In this document: one piece after another, positions 1 through 11,352 of the stretch
Layout of the letters: each line of letters starts with the position of its first letter
How positions within the stretch are numbered: position 1 is the stretch's first letter
NCBI GenBank assembly: GCA_022457155.1
Contig: JAJGOT010000013.1
Coordinates: forward strand, 1,575,001 to 1,639,000
DNA length: 64,000 nucleotides
From: Cladopsammia gracilis
Taxonomy: Eukaryota; Cnidaria; Anthozoa; Scleractinia; Dendrophylliidae
Direction: 5' to 3'
Made by a program: the position numbers and the translations under genes
Notes under the pieces: generated by a model
Told to the model about the DNA's origin: nothing
What the model saw: the letters and a program-made list of their open reading frames with translations, nothing else
Database searches by the model: none

Positions 1-200
1 TTGCACCACAGGACACTCAATTTCATTTGAATGGTCACACTCTAGGATTTTATCCACAGACTTACTGAAAAGTTAGAAGACCTCTTAGAATCACCTCGTA
101 CAGCATAATAAACAGCACCACAGGAAAGAACTGCTCAGTAGCTTTCATTTGAATGGTCACACTTTAGGAGTAATCCACGTACTCAAATTAAAGTTAGATT
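1..200 (-). repeat. 106-bp-type dispersed repeat, reverse orientation
   Basis: About two units of a repeat that also forms the tandem array at 24453-24835. Shared words in reverse orientation include CATTTGAATGGTCACAC, AGCATAATAAACAGCACCAC and AAAGAACTGCTCAGTAGC. The repeat resumes at 334 after an inserted hairpin element. No coding potential is seen. Confidence 0.75.
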
Positions 201-333
201 CCAGGGGCGGATCTAGGGGATGACCTGCATCTTTCTAATATAACTAGTATTCTGCAAAGAAAAGAAACTACGTGGTTTATTCATTCCTTAGAGGTGCACC
301 CCCTCCTAAGAAAAATCCTGGATCCGCCCCTGG
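201..333. mobile_element. Short hairpin MITE, CCAGGGGCGGATC ends
   Basis: Inverted ends CCAGGGGCGGATCTAGG and CCTGGATCCGCCCCTGG bracket about 100 bp. The element interrupts a unit of the 106-bp repeat, with ATT on both sides as a possible target duplication. Related CAGGGGCGTAGCTAG-type ends occur near 13060-13083 and 24212-24382. Confidence 0.65.
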
Positions 334-545
334 ATTCATCTTTCACATCATAATAAACAGCACTACAAATAGTTGGTTAGCTATTGTGTTATGTTTATTC
401 GTTTATTGCTGTCGAAACTTTTTTTAATACGTCATTTGGTCAGATCACAACATCCGCAACACCAAGACACTGCCAAAATTCTGCTCAATAGCTTTCACTT
501 GAATGTTCACACTTTACATATATAAAGTTAGATCGTAAAGTTACT
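334..545 (-). repeat. Continuation of the 106-bp-type repeat
   Basis: Degenerate reverse-orientation sequence resuming after the inserted hairpin, with recognisable words near 348-362 (CATAATAAACAGCAC) and 480-515 (CTGCTCAATAGCTTTCACTTGAATG). Confidence 0.55.
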
Positions 546-1230
546 CTGCATTGGCTAACCTTGGCTATTCCAGGCGTTCAGATAGTGGAATATCACGTGT
601 ACTGACAGAGTGGGACAGGCGCGAAAGAGAGCTCAGTCTCCTCTCGTTTTTCCCGCTTTTTCGCGCGTCGATTTTTAGCTGCATCCCGGCCTCACAATTA
701 ATCTTTATAATAATTGGTAAAATGGCAAGAAACCGTATACAAGAATTCCGCTGCTTGTACGCTGGATCCTTGAGGATCTGCTTCAGCCAAAAATAATTGA
801 ATATAAAACTTTAAAGCAAAGCTGAAAACAGCATATATTTTGTTTAGTACGATATTTCAGCCGGCCAGACCAGCCTTCTTCAGGTATATAAGATGTTACT
901 AAATATACAATATGATGTTATATACAAGGAGAATTTCACAATATAGAAGAATTAAGTAATACAGGATATAAACAAATAAAATGAAAGGCTGATCGTACAG
1001 TAAGGAATATATATTTTAAACCGATTAATTTCGAACGGCACGGCCGTTCTTCTTCAGGGTATAACCGTACTAAAAGAAAAAACGTTACAGATTTGAATAT
1101 ATAACCGCGGTGTTGGAGGTCGCACGAAAACTCCAATGCGATATGTCCAAGAAGAGATGTCAATTCCCATCTTCAGAATTTCTATCCAAGTCAAGGTAAC
1201 GACGAAGATCGTGGTCGTAAAATGTATACA
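546..1230. other. Non-coding, repeat-derived stretch
   Basis: No credible coding exon. 936-1060 carries the same words (GGCTGATCGTACAGTAAGGA and neighbours) that form the arms of the foldback just downstream, so it is probably an older partial copy. A CCGGCCAGACCAGCCTTCTTCAGG segment near 858-882 looks repeat-derived. Confidence 0.5.
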
Positions 1231-1496
1231 ATTTGTAAATGAAAGGACCACTCGACAAGTAGAAGTACTGGATCCTTGTGAAGGATCTGATCAGCAGAAA
1301 TAATTATAAACAAATAAAATGAAAGGCTGATCGTACAGTAAGGAATATGCCGTTCGAAATTAATCAGTTTAAAATATATATTCCTTACTGTACGATCAGC
1401 CTTTCATTTTATTTGTTTATAATTATTTCTGCTGATCAGATCCTTCACAAGGATCCAGTACTTCTAATTTGTCGAGTGGTCCTTTCATTTACAAAT
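1231..1496. mobile_element. Foldback element with about 120-bp arms
   Basis: The left arm begins ATTTGTAAATGAAAGGACCA and the right arm ends with its reverse complement. The arms pair almost throughout and meet at a short centre near 1350-1365 (GCCGTTCGAAATTAATC). It is a non-coding palindrome; the short ORFs across it are by-products of the symmetry. Confidence 0.8.
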
Positions 1497-1667
1497 GATG
1501 AAATCGAAAATAAAAACGAACTGAACTGTATTACGTCTATTACATTTCAATATAATACAGTTATGCTTTAAAGTTTTATAATAATGCCCGAAACAGACTA
1601 GTAATTGACTTCGTCTTTGAATAGCTGGTTTGGCATCTTTCTATGGTCATCTTTACAAAACCAGTAG

Positions 1668-1898
1668 CCTGCGTAGCAAGCGTTCCCGTACGAACGAATT
1701 TTTCCACATTCTGGCCGCGCGAAAATTGGGGCGAGAGCAAAAAATCGGAGGACGGGGGTGGGAGTGGGGACATGAGGGACAAGCGTTCCCTCATGTTCCC
1801 ACTCCCACCCCCGTTCTCCGATTTTTTGCTCTCTCCCAATTTTCGCGCGGTCAGAATGCGGAAAAATTCGTTCGTACGGGAACGCTTGCTACGCAGGC
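1668..1898. mobile_element. Near-perfect 231-bp palindromic foldback with 14-bp flanking direct repeats
   Basis: The arms start CCTGCGTAGCAAGCGTTCCC and pair through CGTACGAACGAATTTTTCC and a GGGGGTGGGAGTGGGG segment to a centre near 1775-1790. The 14-bp sequence TACAAAACCAGTAG lies at 1654-1667 and again at 1899-1912, as expected for a target duplication. No coding capacity. Confidence 0.82.
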
Positions 1899-1912
1899 TA
1901 CAAAACCAGTAG

Positions 1913-4900
1913 TTGTACGAAAAATCACCACACGAAATTTCTGGCCCTAAGCACGCTACCGGACGCCCTTCAACCCTCAGTTTTGATTTTTTGGCCCAGC
2001 ATACTGAACCGGAAGTGAAAGAGTCGTAGAGTCAAGAGGCGCCAAGAGGAATTTGGCTGGAGGCACCTGCCGGAATTTGCCTCTTTAAACATTTTCATCA
2101 ACTAATAAATAACTCAACAGTTTCAGAGGTCTACGTGCGCGTTGTATCTTCTCCATGTTGATTTATTCATTAATGATGGCAAGGCACTGTGACAACATAT
2201 TGAAAATGAATATTTGAAGGCCATGGAAACCACTCTCTATACTCGCTTTCTTGACCTCTGCAAACTATGATGTTTCGACTGTAATGTAGATGTTACTTAT
2301 AGCTCAGGCTGCTACGAAGAGCCTTTCTTCGCAGCCAGATCGAAAGAATATTTATTAAATTAATATTGCGGCCCCGCCAGCCAAGACGGTAATTCATAGT
2401 TATTTATATAGCTGAATGTTAGAAAACGTGGCTCATGAAAATTACGGCAATTTTACTACAACAAACTCGAACAAGGCTTTCTATTCCCCAAATAGCATGA
2501 AAATCACAGACAAAAGGGAAAGGGAGCGAGCGCGAGAGAAAACAAGACTAGCAGCAGTCTTAAGTTTTTATATTCTGAACTTTAGACATACTTTTGGAAC
2601 GACAATAAAAAAGCAAGGAGAAAAACACTCCCAGATGCTTACTCAGAGGGACACGGTTTTCAAAAATCCACTAGCTAGACCTGGCTTCCGCTGTTGGGTC
2701 AAGCATATCCTGTGTGTAACAGACCAAGGTCAAGCTGGCAATGGACTGGAGAAAAGAAGGACAGTTCGACAATTCGCTTTCTATAGTGACTACATTGTGC
2801 AAGTCAATAGTGAATACAGATCGAACGAACCTACCGACCCAAAGTCGTGATCGAGCCAGCAGCCACCACCGGCTCGGACGTGGTAGGATTAGCAAAATTT
2901 TGCGGGTCATTTGATTTTCGCTTCGGCATTTAGATTTTAGGAACATTTTGAACAATTTAGCTTTTGAACCAGGATTTTAGGAATAAAAAACTGTGATCAT
3001 GAAAAATTGCCACTTTTTAATAAACACCGGGCCTTGAATAAATGCCGGGTTCAAATAAACGCCGGGTCCTCGAGGCCGAATTTTAAATAAACGCCCCGGC
3101 GTTTAATCGAGAAAATACGGTTTGTTAACACAGCATATATAAGCACAAGGGAATGTTTTATCTTTATAGGCTAATAGAAAAACACTCGTTCTAGCTCATT
3201 CCCAAGCTCAAACCCAAGCTCCTGTATGCAAGCAAGTGCCCAGTCATTGGTGAACAAGTTATAGTCATTGTCACAACAGTATAACCTGTTAAAGACACCC
3301 TTAGCATTTTAGGTTTTAGTACATATAACTGAAAATTGTAATTATCATGTTAAGTTTGTAAAGTTTAAAACATTTTTTGGTAAATGGGGGAAGAGCCACC
3401 TTAAATTTTCGCAAATGGTAGTAGTGACATCCCGGGAAGAAGATTTATATTTCAAACAAAAAGCAATTCCTCTTTGAATATTTTCCTTTCAACACAATTC
3501 AGTAAAATCAATTGGTGTTGTTACAAATTTGCAAAGTTATATAAAAGACAGAACAGCACAATATTATATACGGTACGTCAGAAAGCTTTAATTTAGCAGA
3601 GCCTCCTCGCCGTTTATATTTTACCCCTTCTAAGCAGGCTGCGAGAGCAGAAAATTAAAATTTAACAAATGTTGTAAAATTCCATTGTCGATACATTGGA
3701 ATCCATTTTTTTTAACAAATAACGCGGACACCACGCATGCACTAAGAGAGACAGGATACCACTGGCAGTATGCAGTACACTTGACTGCACTGGCCTACGA
3801 AACAAACACTTTTACGCGGTGCGCGAGCGCCAAGTGAGAGCGCTCACGTGACAAGCACGAGGGGTGAGGAGTACTCCCGTCGATTTAGGAGCTGTGTGCT
3901 GCGAAAGTTCTTAAACCCTGAGTGACCCAAGTGAGTTAAGGGAAGAAAATCGAAAGACCCAAACTGTAAAACTATAACTCAGAGGCCACCCTATTTAAGG
4001 ACTGATCACCTTAAAAACCACACCCTATCCCGCGGCACATGCCATTATAGCTTACATATGGGAGTACCCCCACCTACCCCCTTCCCCCCCCCCTCCCTCC
4101 GCCCGATGGGGGACAACACGACTCACTCTTCCAGACCTAGATCAGTATAAGCACTTAAAGTGAAACAAACTAGAGTGGTACTTCATCTGTGAAATAGATA
4201 GTAGGATTTTACGCCGTAGTACTTCGTATCAGTTTCTATTATCTTCGAATATTAGAGCGATTACAGTTAACCCGTAAAATAGTTAGTAGAATAATACGCA
4301 CTATTCGACAATAATTCCATTGTTTTCTTTTGTTTAATTTGGACTATCACACACTAATTGTTAGATTGTGAATCACTCTATCAAGGTCTAGCGCTAGTGT
4401 AATAGATAGTGATAGATAGTGTTACACACTAACTAATAGTTTCTGTTTCACAGTTGAAGTAAAATCACTCTAAACGGCGAACTTGTCCTTCACTCACAAA
4501 AAAACAGGGTATCACTCACAAAAAAACAGAGACAAAAGCAAAAGAAATAAAAGTAGAATGTATTAATAGTGCGTAGGAGGTCACGAGTATACACTTCGCA
4601 AAGTGAGATTTCCGGTGATATAGCGTGTAAACATATTCAGTTGAGGTGAAACGTTTTCTTTGCTCACAGAAAATCGTAAGCAAATGTTATGACAGGTTTT
4701 GATCTTCCGAATGGAAATATTTACTCAAGAAACAGTAAAAAATATGGTTATAGATCAGGTTAACTTGATTAATACAAGAACTGAAAAACAGCTTGAATTC
4801 GAAGTTAGTCGGTCGCTTAGCGGTTCAGTTTGCGAATAGGGGCAAAAATGAGAAATAACTTGACGTCTGCCCTCATTCTAAGATTACAAGATTACAGATA

Positions 4901-4952
4901 ACAAGATTACAGAAAGACCTCGCAGAGACGATTATGGGGACGTGATGTAGTG
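1913..4952. other. Intergenic, no gene recognised
   Basis: No exon with plausible splice context or recognisable protein was found. 3020-3115 holds repeated AATAAACGCCGGG-type words typical of a dispersed repeat, 4085-4101 a C tract, and 4135-4480 AT-rich sequence. An ORF near 2416-2850 has no recognisable domain. Confidence 0.5.
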
Positions 4953-5012
4953 TAGTTTTAACTTTTGAGTTTGTAGACGAAATCCTATGGTATCACCATT
5001 CAAATGTTGGTT
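4953..5012 (+). repeat. Fragment of the 106-bp-type repeat
   Basis: Contains TTTTAACTTTTGAGTTTGTA, GACGAAATCCTATGGTATCA and CCATTCAAATG, matching the array units at 24453-24835 and the copy near 63700. Confidence 0.65.
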
Positions 5013-5933
5013 CAGTCAATATTTTAGAAAATGAATTTTGGGATTTTTCTTGAATTTTGATTTAATCCTTGTACTTTTGGCAATTGAAGGGTTAAGCCTT
5101 TTTGCCTCGTGTTTTTTTAGACACGGCTTTTGAAACCACACTACACTGTCACTGTTCGCAGATGTTGTGTTCTGCTCTCTCTTGTATGTCAGTACTTCTG
5201 GGGGATCAGGAAGGAAAAAGGAATCCAATTTATTACTGCAGTAAAGTTCAGAACCCTTTATTCATATCCTGAACGTATTTCCATATATTCACATTTTGCC
5301 ACCCAGTGCATAAAAATCCCATCAACAGAGGTTTCCTATCCAGTCGCTTTCACGTGATGTCAATTTTTTTTTCGCGTGTGTGTAGCCATGTTGGGTCAGT
5401 AATAAAATACAGCGGTTTCTCCTGTCCACGTGTAACGCACATGAAGCACTTTTTCTCATGACCTTGTCCTAATTCGTATGCCTTGGAATTTTCTGGTCTT
5501 TATTTATTCTGTGATCGAACCGAACAAACCTAGCCTACTCAGTAATATATCCGCCTCGAGCTTTGTTGGGGACATCAGATATTTGCAAAGTTTTTAAAAA
5601 AACTTCACTAGTACTAGTAAAAAAAAAAACGGCAAAAAAACTTTACCAGTGAAAATTACTATTCACTGCAAAAGAACATAAATTCTATATACTAATAAAT
5701 GGGAGCAAATGTGGCAACCGCTTGGTTGTATTCACGCACAGGCGAGTAAACCCTCCGGAAAAACAATAAATTTAACAAAATAGGACGGGCTGGGTAGGAG
5801 GAGGGAGGGAGGGAGGGGAATGGGTTTGCCCAGTTGATGTGAAAGTTGATGCTATCTTACGTAACTCACTCCCCTCCCCCCCCCCCTGCAAGCTGGGCAC
5901 ACCCCTGCATGTGAATGTATTAAGACCTACTGA
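5013..5933. other. Intergenic, low-complexity tracts
   Basis: No gene seen. Holds A runs near 5596-5640, a GGGAGG-rich stretch near 5795-5818 and a C tract near 5870-5887. Confidence 0.5.
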
Positions 5934-6093
5934 GGCCGATTTACACGGTACAACTTTATTGCATACGACTCCCTTACGCCATGCTTACGATATGACTTGA
6001 AGTGATTTGCACGAAGCAATTCGTGTTGTAAGCATGTCGTAAGCTTGGCGTGGGTGTGTCGCATGCGAAAAAGTTGTACCGTGTAAATCGGCC
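5934..6093. mobile_element. MITE with GGCCGATTTACACGGTACAA ends
   Basis: The terminal inverted repeat GGCCGATTTACACGGTACAA pairs with TTGTACCGTGTAAATCGGCC. Internal GTAAGCATGTCGTAAGC-type words are shared with the related copy at 29427-29580. Confidence 0.8.
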
Positions 6094-7139
6094 CGCAGCT
6101 ATCCCTGTTCTTTTCAGTCAAACTCTGAGTCGTTATCAGCTAGAATCAAGTTTTTAAATATTCGTAACCGTTGAACCTTGAACTTTCGTTCGCGGTTACT
6201 GCTTTTGATTATCCTTGTAAAGTGGCAGAATGATGTGACTTGGACATTTTAACTTTGAAATGGTTGTTTTTTCAAGCCACTACTCATGTATAACACTCAT
6301 TTTAGTATCACAAAAGCTGTGACCCCCTGAGGAGGGGGGGGGGGGGGACGAGAAGGGGACGGGACAAGAGGGTGGAGGAGGGGAGAGGAGAAGGAGTAGG
6401 GATTAATGGACGCGTTTTCCCTTTTGGTTTTCTTTATAGTTCCCTGAGCTTTGAAAAGATCTCTGCCGACCAACCCACTTTGCAAGATGAACGAAATAAC
6501 GAGGTTTAATTTCTGATTGCTTGCATTTTGTCGCTTTCTAAAACAGGAGAAATTCCCGTACTTGATTAATCATCATATTCAAGCTAATTGGAACGGAAAT
6601 AGAACAAATTGAAGATCAAGAACGGTACCTATGCATGACAAGGTCACCACACTGTTTACAAAAAAAAATGTCAAAATCGTACTTCGTTCGCATGTACAGC
6701 TGTCAGTCCACGTGCTCTTCAACACGCACCCGCTGTGTCGCACACCGTCGTTTCATTTTTCAGTGTGTGCAATTGGTGCGTAAAACAGTTTTAGTGAGCA
6801 AAGTTTGGTACAGTTTTTAAACGCATCAAATCTCATAACTGACAAATAAAATATTGTCCAATTCTACCGATTCTACAAATTCTACCTGATATGTTAATTT
6901 TCTCAAGTGTCTACAAATTGATGTGGATGAATGTGCATGCGGGTACCTTCTGTTCACGTGAACTAACGGAAACGTTAGATCACGAGAACTCCATATCAAT
7001 TATCATTGACCCGACATGAGAACAGTTATGTAACTTATCTGACTAAAAGATTACAATAAAAATATAAACGAACGAAAAGTTTTCATCATAAACTTGTGCC
7101 AGTCACCAAGATCACATCATTTTTTTATTGCAAGATCAA
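6094..7139. other. Intergenic region upstream of the F-box gene
   Basis: Holds a G tract at about 6335-6350 and AT-rich sequence. The palindrome GTTCACGTGAAC (E-box core CACGTG at 6955-6960) lies about 180 bp before the F-box start and is a possible but untested promoter element. A pyrimidine run ending in GCAAG just before 7136 could be a 3' splice site for an upstream non-coding exon. Confidence 0.4.
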
Positions 7140-8531
7140 ATGATGATCATGAACTCGATAAAGACTGGCACAGCCATGCTTGTAGCGAATGCACAGAGAT
7201 GTTCCCCTGGATTTGACTTAGCCTTCAACTCAGCGCTAAGTTTGTTAAACGTATTTTTTTGCGTACCCCCGTACCGACCTTACCGGGATTCAGCTGAAGT
7301 TGCGCCGATTTTAAGCCTGGACGAAGGAACACTCATAAAAATCTTTGGTTTCCTGTCTCTAGAGGAATTGCTCCGCGCTTGCCGAGTGTGTCGGTTGTGG
7401 CAAAGGCTGTCTTACGACTTGCTGCTTTGGAATACCACCGATTTAAGGCGCTTTTCCAAATCTCTGGATGACCCCGTAAAGTTTCAAGCACTCGCTGCCA
7501 ATCGACTGGCTAACAAGATACGTTGCCTTGATTTAAGTGGGTTTATCTTGACGGAGGAATCTCTACGAGTTCTCGCTACTCACTGTAAAAAATTGCGCGT
7601 TTTGAAACTCAAAAGCGTGACTTTTGCAACAGATCGCAATACTGACATTCGCAGCAAAGCTGTGCTTTTCCCCAAGCATCTCGATTGTCTTGACATCCGC
7701 TTCTCGCATGGCAACGCGCGGGTCTACCGCGCGATTGAAAAGGTTCTTAATAACGTCACGTGGTTGGGTCTTTGCGATGCCTTTTTTCACAATCTCTTAG
7801 CAGAGGACAAATTAGAGGCAACTATCGACAGTATGAAACATCTGCGAAAACTTGACCTTAGTCGCTGCTTGTTGCTCAAGGACACCACCTTGAGTCTATT
7901 CGCGCGTTGCAGGAAATTGGAGGTACTGAGCGTGCGTAGATGTTCGTTCCTCACGGGAGCTTTTGTTGAAGATTTTTTAAATTCCTGTGCTGAGCTCAAG
8001 ACTCTTATATTGGACGGAATCAGTTTAGACGACGAAACACTTGCGAAAATCTCTTGGCGTTGTTCTTCATTGAAACATTTGGATTTGGGGTGGTGCCCTC
8101 TGGTCACCCCGACAGGGCTTGAACAAGCCCTGCCTCGGATTGCAAGAATCCAAGCATTAGAATACTTAGGACTTTGCGCTGTCGGGGATGAAAAAGCAGT
8201 GGATGATGATATTCTAATTAAACTAGGAGCAAGTTTATCGTGTTGGCGATCCAACAAATTGCAATCGCTGAACGTGAGTCGCTCTCAGTCCCTAACACAG
8301 GACGGTGTCGATGAATTCCGCCGTTCGTGCAGTTTTGTGGAGATGTTAGACACAACAGATTGCCCTGCCGTAAAACGATGGTCAACAGAACACGAAAACG
8401 ACCAAAGCGATCAGATATTTCATGAACATAATAACAATGGAGCTGAACCTATGGGAAGGCGGAGAAGAAAGGGTTCGATCAGCGCTACACAATTTGCCAG
8501 ATCCAAATATAAACTGGAAACACCGCTCTGA
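7140..8531 (+). CDS. F-box/LRR protein, probable SCF ubiquitin-ligase substrate adaptor
   Basis: Single-exon 463-codon gene. Residues about 57-104 form an F-box (ILSLDEGTLIKIFGFL, then LLRACRVCRLWQ and LLLWNTTDL), the segment that binds Skp1. Residues about 125-395 are leucine-rich repeats of the cysteine-containing FBXL type, for example LRKLDLSRCLLL, LEVLSVRRCSFL and LKHLDLGWCPLV. Members of this family recruit substrates to SCF (Skp1-Cullin-F-box) E3 ligases; the substrate here is unknown. The N-terminus (1-55) is hydrophobic in part and not recognised, and the C-terminus is polar with a basic GRRRRKG patch. The ATG at 7140 is the first in frame, and ATGs at 7143 and 7149 could also be used. 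Lack of introns could reflect an old retrocopy, although LRR F-box genes are sometimes compact. The ortholog (FBXL2/20-like or other) cannot be assigned by eye. Confidence 0.86.
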   Translation: MMIMNSIKTGTAMLVANAQRCSPGFDLAFNSALSLLNVFFCVPPYRPYRDSAEVAPILSLDEGTLIKIFGFLSLEELLRACRVCRLWQRLSYDLLLWNTTDLRRFSKSLDDPVKFQALAANRLANKIRCLDLSGFILTEESLRVLATHCKKLRVLKLKSVTFATDRNTDIRSKAVLFPKHLDCLDIRFSHGNARVYRAIEKVLNNVTWLGLCDAFFHNLLAEDKLEATIDSMKHLRKLDLSRCLLLKDTTLSLFARCRKLEVLSVRRCSFLTGAFVEDFLNSCAELKTLILDGISLDDETLAKISWRCSSLKHLDLGWCPLVTPTGLEQALPRIARIQALEYLGLCAVGDEKAVDDDILIKLGASLSCWRSNKLQSLNVSRSQSLTQDGVDEFRRSCSFVEMLDTTDCPAVKRWSTEHENDQSDQIFHEHNNNGAEPMGRRRRKGSISATQFARSKYKLETPL

Positions 8532-8684
8532 AACAATTCTAACATTTGCATGCCCAAAATGTTAATTCTTCTAATTATTGTTAAAAATTCTAGAATTTAG
8601 TGTTCCATCAATTGAGGGCCATGGGGTTATTAGTGCTGGATGCGATTTAGTGTCCCCCCGCCCCCTCCCCCTGTACCCCCTATA

Positions 8685-8690
8685 AATAAA
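8685..8690 (+). terminator. Candidate poly(A) signal of the F-box gene
   Basis: AATAAA 154 bp after the stop codon. It lies in a TATAAATAAAGTTAGATAGA context that recurs at other repeat ends in the window, so it may instead be the tail of a retroelement. Confidence 0.35.
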
Positions 8691-9409
8691 GTTAGATAGA
8701 TTGATTCATTGATTCTCATCCCCTTTCTGCTTGACAAAGTATTGATACTGTTGAGAGAAGCTAGATGCAGATCGACTTTGGCGCAGACTTCTTTGACCGA
8801 AGTTTGTATGAAATCATTTGTAGCGTTATCAAATACCATTGTATTTATTTTAAGTCTATCATTGCATTGCGATCTGAAATTTCGGCTTCATTTACAACTT
8901 TGTTATTGAAAACTACCCTGGGTGCCAGAGATTTTTGGTACCTCTGGGGCCAGGGTATCAAAAAACGCGAAGAAATCAAATCTGTGGAATTGCAAAATAA
9001 TAATTAAAAATTTTTTTCTAAAAATTTTCCTGCAATTCCTCAAAAAATATTCTTTTTTACAAAAATTTTCCGCTTCTTTCAACACTATGGTGACCTCTTA
9101 GTATGATCGGATGACACGCTTGGGAGGTCTCACGTATTTTGCATTTTTTTAGCTTTTGATTTTGTTCATATTGAACGCCGAGGCTTGATATCGATATCCG
9201 GTATCCCAACTCTAGTCTTAATAAGTGGTTGTTGCGTGCAACAAAATAAATTTAGTAAAAAAAAATCGTCAACCTAATCATTTTAAAGATGTAACTGAAA
9301 TGTATCCCTGATTAGGTCAAATCATGTTATTTAAATAAACGTTTCAAATCTTTCAAGCGTGTTTTTGTTTGCGTCTTAAAAAATCTGTAATTTCAACTCC
9401 AACGAGTTG

Positions 9410-9410
<1 letters not shown>
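8691..9410. other. Intergenic, no gene recognised
   Basis: AT-rich sequence with no convincing coding exon. An imperfect inverted repeat with AAAATTTTT-type words lies near 9005-9070. Confidence 0.45.
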
Positions 9411-9481
<71 letters not shown>

Positions 9482-9483
9482 TT
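9411..9483 (+). repeat. (ATT)n microsatellite
   Basis: About 24 uninterrupted ATT units. Confidence 0.95.
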
Positions 9484-9847
9484 TAATGGAACTCAATAGC
9501 TATTTAATGATCACGACAAGACCACCTCGCAGTCTTGTGTCATGAGAAACTGCAAGTCTTGTCGCGAACCGCTGACAACATGACTGGAGCCACGTTCCCT
9601 AATTTAGCCTGCAAGCAAGCTATCGGCATCGGTTGCTCAGGGGCGGGGGATGGGGATCCTTTCCCCCACTTCCCCAAACCCGCCCCCGAGCTGCCGAACC
9701 CGAGATGCCCCATCGCTCTTTTTCTCAGTCAGAAAATATTATCGTGTAAGGCAGAAACAATCGAGGGTATGTACTTGGTGTATCCCTTATTATTTTGTAT
9801 TTAAACACTTAGTTTTTATTTCAGTAGAAAAAGAAGATAAAACAGCA

Positions 9848-9914
9848 GAATGGGGAATCAAACCCGGGCCGTATGATCTACTCCATGCACAGTATCCACT
9901 GCACCACCGAGGAC
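9848..9914 (-). mobile_element. tRNA-derived SINE head
   Basis: Read on the minus strand it begins TCCTCGGTGGTGCAGTGGAT (A-box-like) and has GGGTTTGATTCCCC (B-box-like) about 45 bp later, the spacing of an internal Pol III promoter. It lacks a matching acceptor stem, so it is not a functional tRNA. Confidence 0.6.
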
Positions 9915-10443
9915 TAGCTGCCGGAAATTGTAATTTTTAAGGGATATAAGATAATATGCTGCTAGCCCAGACCATATATAAGAACTAACCCTTCCGATAC
10001 ACTGAAAATACTGGAATCATGTGCTAAACCCTAAATACTAAAATCAGTACCTCAACCCTAGATACTGTAATCCGACCCTAAATTACAAGCAATATATCTA
10101 TATACATTACAATAAGGGATACATGAAGTACTATACATTATGATCAGGGATACACCAAGTACCTAGGCAATCGTGTGCGTCAAAATAACGAGGCGCATCG
10201 TTGATTTTCCGCTCGCGAGTTTTAGTTCAGCTGTCGCTTGATAAATAAACGAGCTCGAGCCATGGACCTGATGGAAGTTTGGTAGCCAGACGAATGAATT
10301 ACGGAGCTCTCGATAGAGCGCGAAATATCCTAATTGGGAGACTGCATCGGTCGATACTCACGCGCGTTTCTAGCCAGTCGATCAGTTCAAAGACCTTTAA
10401 ATGTAACATGATATGTTTTTTTATGTGATTGAAATAAAGCCTA

Positions 10444-10448
<5 letters not shown>
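9915..10448. other. Intergenic, no gene recognised
   Basis: Tandem-like words AACCCTAAATACT, AACCCTAGATACT and GACCCTAAATTAC occur near 10027-10083. Nothing coding is seen. Confidence 0.4.
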
Positions 10449-10485
<37 letters not shown>

Positions 10486-10490
10486 TTATT
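10449..10490 (+). repeat. (TTTA)n microsatellite
   Basis: About ten TTTA units following TTGAAATAAAGCC, possibly the tail of a retroelement. Confidence 0.9.
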
Positions 10491-11352
10491 ATTTGTTATT
10501 GTGGGGCCAGGAAGCAGCTAAAAACCGGCGCGCCAACGAGCGGAAAAAATGAGAGGAGACTCATCAGCACTCGCGATATTTTTCCTTCTGCGTGCCGTCT
10601 ATTCTTCGTTCTCTACTGTCTGAACGACTGGAGCAGGCTAGAGTAGTAGTATCTTTTTTAAAGCAAGGGTCAAACTGGCGGTTTGATTCCTCTTTGAAGT
10701 GTCCGTTTTCAAAATTCCCACCGTGTGTTAGAGGAGGGTCCTAAAGGGGTAAAATGAGAACTGGGATTGGCCTGTTTTTGCCCTGGAAAATGGATTTGAG
10801 TTACTGGGACTGGGATTTGCTCACTGTGAATGGGAAAAAAAAACGTCGAAATGGGAAAGGGACAGTTGTCTTTATGCATATCCAGTCAATGCTTCACTGG
10901 TCTTAACTAGTCTGACTAATTCCCTTAGCTGGCAAACATCAGAAAACTGTTAAAAGTGCCTATTTCACGCCAATTCTACGATAGGAATATCACAATATTT
11001 TATTTTCCCCTTGTCTTGCCGTCAACGATATTTGTGTACAGCGGTGCAATCAAGCCAAAAACGCGGCGCTGAGCATTAAAAACAACATGGCGGGATGTCA
11101 GACTACCTGCAGGCGACAGGAATGTGAAGTGGCAGGAGAATATCACCCGATTTTGCAGATGTGAATAGAAAAAAGCTGGTATGAAAAACACTGGGATTTT
11201 TAACTGAATTCTGCTAGTGGGAATGGGATTTGGACGCTGGGTAATGGGATTTGAAAAAAAATGGGCTGGGAATTGTTATCAGGATCAGTGTAAAGCCATG
11301 TGTTTAAGGAGCGAACTGAACACTCAAGGGCTTAATGCAAAAGTTACAACAA
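10491..11352. other. Intergenic, no gene recognised
   Basis: Contains repeated GGGATTTG, TGGGAATGGG and CTGGGATT words at 10750-10860 and 11190-11270, suggesting the two ends of one dispersed repeat. No exon is supported. Confidence 0.45.

Noticed and set aside
1576..1950. Overlapping ORFs on both strands
   Set aside because: They arise from the near-perfect palindrome 1668-1898; low-complexity G/C-rich translation with no domain.
7128..7139. Non-ATG extension of the F-box ORF
   Set aside because: It starts with TTG; the first ATG at 7140 is the sensible eukaryotic start.
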